This document shows, piece by piece, positions 7,849 to 13,147 of a stretch of DNA of 13,147 nucleotides. The stretch's first letter is position 1. Each line of letters opens with the position of its first letter. Position numbers and translations under genes: made by a program. Origin of the DNA: Parafilimonas sp. (lineage in GTDB: Bacteria; Bacteroidota; Bacteroidia; Chitinophagales; Chitinophagaceae); assembly GCA_025927795.1 (NCBI GenBank), contig JAICKT010000083.1:1-13147 (forward strand), written 5' to 3'. Under the pieces are notes generated by a model. That model ran no database searches. It saw only the letters and a list, made by a program, of their open reading frames with translations, and had not been told where the DNA came from.

Positions 7849-8223
7849 ATGGAATTTAAAGAAAATCCGGCAATTTATATACAGATAGCAGAATATGTAT
7901 GCGAGCAGATTTTATTAAAAAAATGGAAGTTGGGTGATAAAATAATCAGCATAAGAGAAATGGCTATACAAATTGAAGTAAACCCAAACACGGTTCAACG
8001 GGCTTATGATTTATTGCAGCAACAAAATATTATAACTAATAAAAGAGGCATTGGATATTTTATTGAATACGATGCAATGGAACGCATACTCAGTTTTAGA
8101 AAAGAACAATTTATAGAAAATGAATTACCGGTTTTTCTGCGCAATATTTTTTTATTGAAGATGGATTTTAAGGATATAAAAGTGATGTACGATCAATTCG
8201 TAAAAGACAATTTTAAAAAATAG
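7849..8223 (+). CDS. GntR-family transcriptional regulator, YtrA subfamily
   Basis: DNA-binding repressor of 124 residues. The N-terminal winged helix-turn-helix spans about 8-72: IYIQIAEYVCEQI, then LGDKIISIREMA, the recognition region VNPNTVQRAYDLL, and the wing TNKRGIGYFI. Only about 50 residues follow, mostly helical (MERILSFRKEQFIENELPVF). That is too short for the FadR, HutC or MocR effector domains and matches the compact YtrA subfamily, whose members usually control adjacent ABC transporters. It is the third gene of the operon rather than the first. The dyad at 6176-6197 is its likely autoregulatory site. The stop is 3 bases before the next ATG. The effector is unknown; cell-wall-active compounds are the usual inducers of such systems. 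Confidence 0.9.
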   Translation: MEFKENPAIYIQIAEYVCEQILLKKWKLGDKIISIREMAIQIEVNPNTVQRAYDLLQQQNIITNKRGIGYFIEYDAMERILSFRKEQFIENELPVFLRNIFLLKMDFKDIKVMYDQFVKDNFKK

Positions 8224-8226
8224 GAT

Positions 8227-9045
8227 ATGAAGTTTACAACTAAAATATTATTGATACTTTTTATTGTGATGATTGCCGGTTTGTTTGCATCAAACATTAT
8301 CTTAAAAAGACAATACGATGCTCTTGATAAAAATGATATTTACTGGACATACAATAAAATACTTGAAAAGCCTTTTAAATATTTAAATATTACCGGCGGA
8401 AACGAAACAAATATTTTTTTTGAACAAAGTGATAAACCATCTGTTCGTTTGTTACAGGAATGGGTTAATTATCATCATGGCAAAGTAAAAGCAAGTGTAA
8501 AGAATGATACTTTGTTTTTGAACTTTGATTATGCACCTGCTGATCCATTTGAAAAATTTTGGCTGAAAAATGCTGCGCCTGTAAGAATCTTTGCGCCGCA
8601 ACTTTTATCTGTAACAGGTAATAATATAAATTTTGAAATGCATAGAGCTAAACAAAAAAGTATTGTTGTAAATATCACGGGTAGGTCAAAATTTGAAATA
8701 GAAAGTATGTACCCTGAAATGGATTCCATTAATGTTACACAAAGGGATTCATCTGAAGTTGTATTTGAAATGTCTCCTGATTATAGAAAAAAACCAAATG
8801 AAACTCAACCCCAGGGAAAAATACAACTTCATAGTTCGAAAGGTATTTTGGTAACGCTCAAAAATGAAGAGCAAAATAATTTTGATGAAAGTATGTCAAT
8901 AATATCTGTTAAGGCAAGTATTAAAGACCATTCACTACTTGATGTAGGTCATGCACAAATTAAGGATCTCAATATTAATGTTTCAGATAGTTCTGCAATT
9001 ATACTTTCAGGAGCTGCATTAAAGAAATTAATGCAGCGCCTTTAA
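8227..9045 (+). CDS. Membrane-anchored beta-rich protein, GIN-domain-like
   Basis: Not firmly recognised. A single N-terminal hydrophobic segment (about 6-24) after a short basic start should anchor the 272-residue protein with the rest outside the cytoplasm. The remainder is a ladder of short strands with recurring ITG/VTG, S-x-F-E-I and SS-x-I-I-LSG patterns (for example VTGNNINFEM, NITGRSKFEI, NVSDSSAIILSG). This resembles the repetitive beta-helix of the head GIN domain (DUF2807) in Bacteroidota. Similar proteins beside GntR/ABC genes are consistent with that reading, though from memory. It is last in the operon, 3 bases after the GntR stop, so it is probably an envelope accessory of the ABC system. 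A perfect stem-loop overlaps its last codons. No catalytic motif is visible. Function unknown. Confidence 0.7.
   Translation: MKFTTKILLILFIVMIAGLFASNIILKRQYDALDKNDIYWTYNKILEKPFKYLNITGGNETNIFFEQSDKPSVRLLQEWVNYHHGKVKASVKNDTLFLNFDYAPADPFEKFWLKNAAPVRIFAPQLLSVTGNNINFEMHRAKQKSIVVNITGRSKFEIESMYPEMDSINVTQRDSSEVVFEMSPDYRKKPNETQPQGKIQLHSSKGILVTLKNEEQNNFDESMSIISVKASIKDHSLLDVGHAQIKDLNINVSDSSAIILSGAALKKLMQRL
9013..9037 (+). terminator. Perfect stem-loop overlapping the operon's 3' end
   Basis: GCTGCATTAA (9013-9022) pairs perfectly with TTAATGCAGC (9028-9037) around the loop AGAAA. It lies within the last codons of the upstream gene, whose stop is 9043-9045, and is followed by GCCTTTAAATAAT rather than a strong T tract. 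Plausible as an RNA 3'-end stabiliser or weak terminator of the ABC/GntR operon; the coding overlap is unusual. Confidence 0.45.
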
Positions 9046-9384
9046 ATAATAAACCCAAATAAATCTATACCCAATAAAAGGTGATTTAGATACACATAAA
9101 AATTTCAATTCATACTAACAGCCCATGCAGTTAATTTCCTATGAATTCGTACCGCCGGGGTGACCAAAGAATTCACGGCTATTTATATCATAAAAATTTA
9201 AACCGACAAACAATGAGCAACTATTTTTGTTGCCGCTAAACATTGAAGATTTTTAAATCATCATACGCAACGCATAATCGAATCAACTTGATTTATTATC
9301 TTTCAAGCGAAAATAAAATTGTCATATAATTAAAAGATTGCTGAAGCTTGTAATCATACATAACAATAATTATAAAACACCATC
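9046..9384. other. Non-coding gap before the oxidoreductase
   Basis: This 339-base stretch has no credible gene. It contains the GC-rich inverted-repeat patch at 9142-9175. It also holds a small hairpin: GCAAC 9217-9221 with GTTGC 9229-9233, flanked by CAATG 9211-9215 and CATTG 9241-9245. TATTTTTG at 9222-9229 fits the -7 consensus, but no good -33 TTTG lies at the right distance, so it is a weak promoter candidate about 155 bases ahead of the next start. The remainder is AT-rich with nothing I can interpret. Confidence 0.6.
9142..9175. repeat. GC-rich patch bounded by TGAATTC/GAATTCA inverted repeat
   Basis: TGAATTC (9142-9148) and GAATTCA (9169-9175) are perfect inverted copies flanking a 20-base core containing ACCGCCGGGGTGACC. 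The core is strikingly GC-rich against the surrounding AT-rich gap. It could be a dispersed palindromic element or a protein-binding site; the sequence alone cannot decide. Confidence 0.45.
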
Positions 9385-10785
9385 ATGTCAAAACACAATC
9401 AATCATCACGCAGAAAATTTTTACAGCAAATAGGCGCTACAAGTTTGCTGGCAGCAACATCACCATTAGCCAGCCTCGCCGCAAAAGAAAAAGCAGAAGA
9501 AAGAACTTTATTTTATGAAAAGAAAATTTCGTCAGCCGATAACATACGTCTTGGTGTAATTGGTTTTGGCATACAAGGACATTCTGATCTTGGAACTGCT
9601 TTAAAAGTTCCCGGTGTTCAACTGGCAGGTATTTGTGATCTCTATACAGGCAGACTTGAGAATGCAAAAGAAATGTATGGTAATGATCTTTTCACCACAA
9701 GAAATTATAAAGAGCTTTTAGATAAACCTGATATTGATGCAGTAATTATTGCTACTACGGATTGCTGGCATTCAACAATAACAAAAGATGCGTTGGCAAA
9801 AGGCAAAGCGGTATACTGCGAAAAGCCAATGGTATATAAAATAAGCCAGGGACCTGGTGTAATAGAAGCACAAAAAAAATCAGGCAAAGTATTGCAGATA
9901 GGCAGTCAGCGTGTAAGCAGTATTGGTTTGGCAAAGGCAAAAGAATTATTGGCTGCCGGTGAAATAGGAAAACTGAATATGGTGAATGCCGTGTACGACA
10001 GGCAGGGTTCTATTGGTGCATGGGAATATACAATACCCGACGATGCGAATGCAGAAACAACAGACTGGGACGAGTTTATAAAAGTAACGGAGAAGATGCC
10101 GTATGATTCAAAAAAGTTTTTCTGGTGGCGCGCATTTAAAGAAGTAGGTACAGGCGTTGCCGGCGACTTGTTTATTCACCTGTTAAGCGGTACACATTTT
10201 ATGACCAATTCAAAAGGACCAGAAACTATTTACAGTACAGGTCAGTTGAGTTACTGGAAAGACGGGCGCAACATGCCTGATGTAATGAGTGGTGTTATGC
10301 AATATCCCGATTCACCGGAGCATCCTGCATTTCAATTAACGCTGCAGGTAAATTTTATCAGCGGCACCGGCGGAGAAGAACTGATACAACTTGTGGGTTC
10401 AGAAGGCATTATTATCGTGAAGGGGAATGATCTTACAATAAAGCATAGCATTATGCCAGAAGCGCCGGGTTTTGGCGGCTATGATTCTCTATTTACTTTT
10501 TCTAAAAGCATGCAGGCGCAAATGCAAAAAGAATATGATGCAAAATGGACAACCGCTCAAAAAACAAAACCAACAAAAGATGATCTCATATTTAAAGCGC
10601 CTCCCGGTTACAGCGATCATTTAGATCACTTCACTAATTTCTTTGATTCGGTAAGAACAGGCAAACCAGTTGTAGAAGATGCTACATTTGGTTTCAGGGC
10701 TGCGGCACCTGCGTTATCGTGCAATGAAAGTTATTTTCAAAAGAAGATTATAAAATGGGATCCTGTTGAAATGAAGCTGGTGTAG
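9385..10785 (+). CDS. Tat-exported Gfo/Idh/MocA-family oxidoreductase
   Basis: NAD(P)-dependent oxidoreductase of the sugar/inositol dehydrogenase superfamily, predicted to act outside the cytoplasm. The 466-residue protein begins with a twin-arginine signal (SSRRKFLQQIG, Arg9-Arg10, then an Ala/Leu stretch to about 33), implying export in folded form with cofactor bound. The Rossmann motif GVIGFGIQG lies at 57-65, the acidic strand end ICDLY follows, and the family motif is EKP at 146-148 (VYCEKPMVY). GDLFIHLLSG gives His265, the candidate catalytic His of the C-terminal domain. Such secreted members are common in Bacteroidota and Planctomycetes sugar-degradation loci. No carbohydrate genes flank it here, so its substrate is open. 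The ATG at 9385 places the RR motif at a normal distance. Coding DNA is richer in G+C than the ABC operon. Family confident. Confidence 0.93.
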   Translation: MSKHNQSSRRKFLQQIGATSLLAATSPLASLAAKEKAEERTLFYEKKISSADNIRLGVIGFGIQGHSDLGTALKVPGVQLAGICDLYTGRLENAKEMYGNDLFTTRNYKELLDKPDIDAVIIATTDCWHSTITKDALAKGKAVYCEKPMVYKISQGPGVIEAQKKSGKVLQIGSQRVSSIGLAKAKELLAAGEIGKLNMVNAVYDRQGSIGAWEYTIPDDANAETTDWDEFIKVTEKMPYDSKKFFWWRAFKEVGTGVAGDLFIHLLSGTHFMTNSKGPETIYSTGQLSYWKDGRNMPDVMSGVMQYPDSPEHPAFQLTLQVNFISGTGGEELIQLVGSEGIIIVKGNDLTIKHSIMPEAPGFGGYDSLFTFSKSMQAQMQKEYDAKWTTAQKTKPTKDDLIFKAPPGYSDHLDHFTNFFDSVRTGKPVVEDATFGFRAAAPALSCNESYFQKKIIKWDPVEMKLV

Positions 10786-10846
10786 TTAAAACTAAAATTA
10801 AAAATAAGAATTCACTTTCCGGAACGTGTTGGCATCGCCGCGCACA

Positions 10847-10880
10847 ACGCATTATTAGATGCGTGCAATTTTTATTTTTA
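10847..10880 (+). terminator. Candidate rho-independent terminator after the oxidoreductase
   Basis: ACGCAT (10847-10852) pairs with ATGCGT (10859-10864) around the six-base loop TATTAG. A T-rich run AATTTTTATTTTTA follows (10867-10880). The stem is short, so strength is uncertain, but position and U tract fit the 3' end of the preceding gene. Confidence 0.42.
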
Positions 10881-10919
10881 TAATGCCAATCGTTCGCTTA
10901 AGCAAACTGATATGGGACG
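10881..10919 (+). repeat. Possible diverged copy of the GCATCGTCCG repeat
   Basis: The segment around TAATGCCAATCGTTCGCTTA aligns with the hairpin element at 12801-12835 (TAACGCATCGTCCGCTTAGG). About 26 of 36 positions match with one 2-base gap, and several differences are G to A or C to T, as in a decaying copy. The hairpin pairing is mostly lost here. Hand alignment only. Confidence 0.3.
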
Positions 10920-10940
10920 AAATACTAATACAGTTCACGG

Positions 10941-11690
10941 ATGAAACTAAGTGCAATCAAAACCAATCTGCAGGAAATTTTGCCGCTGCGTAATTTGTTT
11001 TTGCAGGAAAACAATTTTCAAATCAGGTATAATGCACAGCATGAACGTGGCTGGAGCGACAGTTATCTTATAACACATAACGAAGAAAAAATCGGCTACG
11101 GTGCTGTAGCGGGAAAAGACAAGATCCCCGACAGAGATTCTGTTTTTGAATTTTATATTATTCCTTCTTTCAGAAAATTAGCTTCGCCTGCTTTTTTAGA
11201 ATTAATATATGCTTCAAAAGCATCTTATATTATATGCCAGAGTAATGATTTATTATTATCGTCATTGTTGTTCGAATTTACACAAAACATAAATGCAGAT
11301 ACTATTTTGTTGCAGGAAGATTTCACGTCATCTATTTCTATTGAAAATATTATTTTCAGAAAGCGCAGTGATAATGATATTGTGTTTGAACATAAGGCAG
11401 AACCTGTTGGTGATTATGTTTTAGAATTGAATAAAGAAGTAGTGGCAACCGGCGGATTTCTTTTGCATTATAATATGCCTTTTGCTGATTTATATATGGA
11501 AGTAAGAGAAGATTGCAGAAGAAAAGGTTTTGGAAGTTATCTTATCCAGGAAATAAAAAAACAATGTTATCTCGCCGGCAGAGTTCCTGCTGCGCGTACG
11601 GGTTTAGATAATATCGCCTCAAGAAAAACGCTACTAAAAGCAGGTTTTAAAATTGCAGGCTTTATGCTTTTGGGAAGTATTAAAAAATAA
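10941..11690 (+). CDS. GNAT acetyltransferase with degenerate N-terminal GNAT-like half
   Basis: Predicted acetyl-CoA-dependent N-acetyltransferase of 249 residues. The C-terminal half has the acetyl-CoA loop RRKGFG (193-198, R/QxxGxG/A) after the strand DLYMEVRED. The later motif GLDNIASRKTLLKAGFK (Asn224, Ser227) completes a GNAT core, and the protein ends on the strand IAGFMLLG. The N-terminal half repeats the fold order: YLITHNEEKIGYGAVAG, then VFEFYIIPSFRKLASPAFLELI. The loop there has no RxxGxG, so it is probably a non-catalytic pseudo-GNAT domain. An in-frame stop at 10926-10928 fixes ATG 10941 as the earliest start. It lies alone on its strand, convergent with the hydrolase downstream. 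Acceptor substrate unknown. Confidence 0.83.
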   Translation: MKLSAIKTNLQEILPLRNLFLQENNFQIRYNAQHERGWSDSYLITHNEEKIGYGAVAGKDKIPDRDSVFEFYIIPSFRKLASPAFLELIYASKASYIICQSNDLLLSSLLFEFTQNINADTILLQEDFTSSISIENIIFRKRSDNDIVFEHKAEPVGDYVLELNKEVVATGGFLLHYNMPFADLYMEVREDCRRKGFGSYLIQEIKKQCYLAGRVPAARTGLDNIASRKTLLKAGFKIAGFMLLGSIKK

Positions 11691-11712
11691 ACGTTGTAAA
11701 TTTTAAATAGAC

Positions 11713-11736
11713 ATGGTTCGTATCGACACGAATCAT
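11713..11736. terminator. Hairpin between convergent genes
   Basis: ATGGTTCGT (11713-11721) pairs with ACGAATCAT (11728-11736), nine pairs with one G-T, around the loop ATCGAC. It lies midway between the ends of the convergent GNAT and hydrolase genes and could serve as a bidirectional 3' structure. T tracts are poor on both sides. The adjacent CGATGGCATCG (11739-11749) is itself a perfect small palindrome, followed by TCCG that completes a GCATCGTCCG motif shared with 12805-12814. Confidence 0.4.
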
Positions 11737-11793
11737 CGCGATGGCATCGTCCGTAACCATAGCGTTGGACAATGCAGAGCGAAAAATAATCTT

Positions 11794-12714
11794 CTACTCT
11801 TTCAGCAACCATATCCAAACTTTGCTGTGCATGGGCATGATGCTTGCCATGTGGTTTAGCATGCCTGCATTTTGTTGCGTTGCATTTTGCACAGGGATAT
11901 CAGAAATAAATATTCTATCCTGTTTCGGAAATGCATCCATGTTTTGGAAACGCCAGATCACGGAAGAATCTGCATGCATGGCTGCAAGATCATTGCGTAT
12001 TTGCCGTTGCGTGTTATATGCATCGTCATCGTGCAATAATGAATAAAAGCTGCTGTACGGCGTTTTTGAAGGATCAGATAACCAGGGCGCAGGCATATCA
12101 AAGTTTGCTAAAAAATCCTGCGGTCCGGAGAGCATAATAACTTTATGAACTTTGAATGCATGCCCGATATAACTTACATGTCCCGCGCCCTGCGAATGCC
12201 CGGCAAGTGTAACACGTTCCCATATTATTTGTTCTTCATGATCCAGAAAATTATTCCAGCCTTCTTCCGGTCTTGTCTTTGCAAGATATATTACCAGTTG
12301 GGTGATGCGGTTAACGATACTGTTTAATGAATCTACATGAACGGAGTCAGATACAGGTGTACCGAAATCAAGCTCCTGCCTGAATTTATTAAAAGCTGCT
12401 TTGTCTGTACTGTTTATAAAAGTTGCGGTATTACGGTTATTAGGATAGTCAATGCTGATAGCATGATAACCTTCGAGCACTGCAACACTGTCAAAAGATT
12501 TCATTGCTTCAGCAGGTCCTGTAGTTCCGGGAATACTGATCAGTAATTTTTTTCCGGAAGTGTTGCTCATATTAACGGTAACAAAATGACCGCTGTGTAT
12601 TTTTTCAATTCCCGGGTAAGTGCTGTCCGGGCTAATGTAATAATTTTTTATCTGCGCAAAGCACACATTAAGTGACATGAAAATTGCGAACAAAAAACTA
12701 ATAGTGATTTTCAT
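11794..12714 (-). CDS. Secreted alpha/beta hydrolase
   Basis: Predicted exported serine hydrolase of 306 residues. The signal peptide runs to Ala20 (CFA/QI). The first core strand and oxyanion region are LLISIPGTTGP (57-67). The nucleophile elbow is AGHSQGAGH at 171-179, giving Ser174. The strand VIMLSGPQD ends in Asp200, a plausible acid. His288 or His296 near the C-terminus could complete the triad. The segment HEEQIIWERVTLAGHSQGAGH resembles poorly characterised secreted hydrolases (BPSS1187-like) rather than a named lipase or cutinase; that link is from memory. A long loop at about 94-165 may form a lid. A candidate promoter lies just upstream on the same strand. The gene is convergent with the GNAT gene and has no obvious operon partner. 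Substrate unknown. Confidence 0.82.
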   Translation of the reverse strand: MKITISFLFAIFMSLNVCFAQIKNYYISPDSTYPGIEKIHSGHFVTVNMSNTSGKKLLISIPGTTGPAEAMKSFDSVAVLEGYHAISIDYPNNRNTATFINSTDKAAFNKFRQELDFGTPVSDSVHVDSLNSIVNRITQLVIYLAKTRPEEGWNNFLDHEEQIIWERVTLAGHSQGAGHVSYIGHAFKVHKVIMLSGPQDFLANFDMPAPWLSDPSKTPYSSFYSLLHDDDAYNTQRQIRNDLAAMHADSSVIWRFQNMDAFPKQDRIFISDIPVQNATQQNAGMLNHMASIMPMHSKVWIWLLKE

Positions 12715-12737
12715 TTTAGATTAGTTAAAAGCTTTGG

Positions 12738-12767
12738 CTAAAGTAGTACGAAAGTTAGTACACAAAA
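12738..12767 (-). promoter_or_regulatory. Candidate promoter and GTAC dyad for the hydrolase
   Basis: Read on the minus strand, TTTTG (12767-12763), a 17-base spacer and TACTTTAG (12745-12738) resemble a Bacteroidota -33/-7 pair with one -7 mismatch, 24 bases before the hydrolase ATG. The spacer carries two GTAC sites (12758-12761 and 12746-12749) eight bases apart. The first is part of GTGTACTA, the same eight bases that begin the predicted GntR operator at 6176. It may bind a regulator. Confidence 0.4.
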
Positions 12768-12804
12768 TCTGCGGAGAAAGAAAATAAAAATAAACATTTA
12801 TAAC

Positions 12805-12831
12805 GCATCGTCCGCTTAGGCGAGACGATGC
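12805..12831. repeat. Hairpin repeat element GCATCGTC/GACGATGC
   Basis: GCATCGTC (12805-12812) and GACGATGC (12824-12831) are perfect inverted copies. Inside them CGC (12813-12815) and GCG (12820-12822) extend the stem across one bulged A, leaving the loop TTAG. It is followed by TGGACAA. GCATCGTCCG and TGGACAA both recur in the same order near 11745-11772, and a diverged relative may lie near 10881. It is GC-rich in an AT-rich gap, so it looks like a dispersed intergenic repeat. Confidence 0.5.
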
Positions 12832-13009
12832 TGGACAAAAGCGAATACATCGGGAATTAAAGATAGTATGAATAAAAAAATAATCCCTTAACCTTTGAAG
12901 TGAACTATATATATTTATAAAATGTTATTTAACTGTTCAAAAGTCTTAATTGTTTTCACGTTTATTATAAATTAAGGAATAGTTTTATATACCGTCTGCT
13001 TGTAAAATC

Positions 13010-13147
13010 ATGAACTCAATCTTAGATTTACTACAATCCGCTCCGATAATTTCGTTTATAATTGCTGGCTTAGCCTTATTGTGCAGCATCTATTTTTTCA
13101 AGAAGAATAGAGAGCTGTCTAAAATAATATTTGAATATCAAAAACAA
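13010..13147 (+). CDS. N-terminal part of a membrane-anchored protein (runs off the window)
   Basis: Only 46 codons are present, open to the window edge. The protein begins MNSILDLLQSAP, then has one hydrophobic segment (about residues 13-30, IISFIIAGLALLCSIYFF), a basic patch KKNRE, and a helical charged continuation (LSKIIFEYQKQ). This is the pattern of a single-pass protein with a short outside N-terminus and a cytosolic, perhaps coiled-coil, body. No family can be named from this much. The reading could be chance but is supported by the textbook anchor-plus-positive-residues layout and the absence of any competing frame. Confidence 0.5.
   Translation, partial: MNSILDLLQSAPIISFIIAGLALLCSIYFFKKNRELSKIIFEYQKQ

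Larger units (their letters stand above)
10786..10940. other. Gap between oxidoreductase and GNAT genes
   Basis: These 155 bases hold a candidate terminator, a diverged repeat copy, and an open stretch in the oxidoreductase frame running from the TAG stop to a TGA at 10942-10944 that overlaps the GNAT ATG. Part of that reading (ERVGIAAHNALLDACNFYF) looks superficially protein-like, but it has no ATG in its first forty codons, so it is not annotated as a gene. Confidence 0.5.
12715..13009. other. Divergent intergenic region
   Basis: These 295 bases separate the divergent hydrolase and final partial gene. They contain the hydrolase promoter candidate (12738-12767), the hairpin repeat (12805-12831), and a perfect CTTAATT (12945-12951) / AATTAAG (12970-12976) inverted repeat ahead of the last gene that may be chance in such AT-rich DNA. 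I found no good promoter for the rightward gene. Confidence 0.5.

Noticed and set aside
9142..9175. GAATTC-spaced repeats as a CRISPR-like unit
   Set aside because: There are only two short copies in inverted orientation, with no array of equal spacers and no cas gene.
11741..12546. Several 60-100 codon open frames on the plus strand
   Set aside because: They lie opposite the secreted hydrolase, which has a signal peptide, a GHSQG elbow and a candidate promoter; the plus frames show no protein-like pattern.
12945..12976. CTTAATT/AATTAAG inverted repeat as an operator of the last gene
   Set aside because: Seven AT-rich base pairs across an 18-base gap are easily expected by chance in this composition.

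Overview
The window looks like a chromosomal segment of a Bacteroidota bacterium, probably near Chitinophagaceae. This rests on AT-rich DNA with weak Shine-Dalgarno sequences, at least one good TTTG / TAnnTTTG (-33/-7) promoter, a TolC protein ending in the typical NYW-type tail, an adaptor lipoprotein with a Bacteroidota-style lipobox, a GIN-domain-like protein next to a GntR/ABC operon, and a Tat-exported Gfo/Idh/MocA oxidoreductase. The assignment is inference. I saw no rRNA, tRNA, CRISPR array, transposase or phage gene.

Layout. (1) 67-5331, + strand: a tripartite RND efflux operon in the order outer-membrane factor, adaptor, inner-membrane pump. The first two genes overlap by one base. 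A near-perfect 33-base palindrome lies between adaptor and pump. The adaptor appears to lack the helical hairpin that normally reaches TolC, and the pump mixes charged relay residues of the HAE (AcrB) and HME (CusA) subfamilies. (2) 5450-6082, +: a small secreted alpha/beta-hydrolase-like protein. (3) 6144-9045, +: a four-gene operon of ABC ATPase, ABC membrane subunit, YtrA-type GntR repressor and a membrane-anchored beta-rich protein. It has a well-matched promoter and, just downstream, a 22-base dyad that is a strong candidate operator for its own GntR protein. (4) 9046-9384: a 339-base non-coding gap with a GC-rich inverted-repeat patch. (5) 9385-10785, +: a twin-arginine Gfo/Idh/MocA oxidoreductase. 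(6) 10941-11690, +: an apparent tandem-GNAT acetyltransferase. (7) 11794-12714, - strand: a secreted alpha/beta hydrolase convergent with the GNAT gene. (8) 13010 to the end, +: the start of a membrane-anchored protein cut by the window edge.

How the genes work together. The first operon should encode a complete drug, lipid or metabolite efflux complex spanning both membranes. The second operon is a self-regulated ABC module in which the GntR protein probably senses an envelope-active compound and releases the operon, with the beta-rich protein as an envelope accessory factor. The remaining genes look like unlinked accessory metabolism. From about 9.4 kb onward the coding DNA is visibly richer in G+C than the AT-rich ABC operon, and diverged copies of a GCATCGTCCG-containing repeat may lie in the gaps at about 10.9, 11.75 and 12.8 kb. 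The best candidates for something new are the hairpin-less adaptor with its hybrid pump, and the GntR/ABC/GIN-like operon with its predicted operator.
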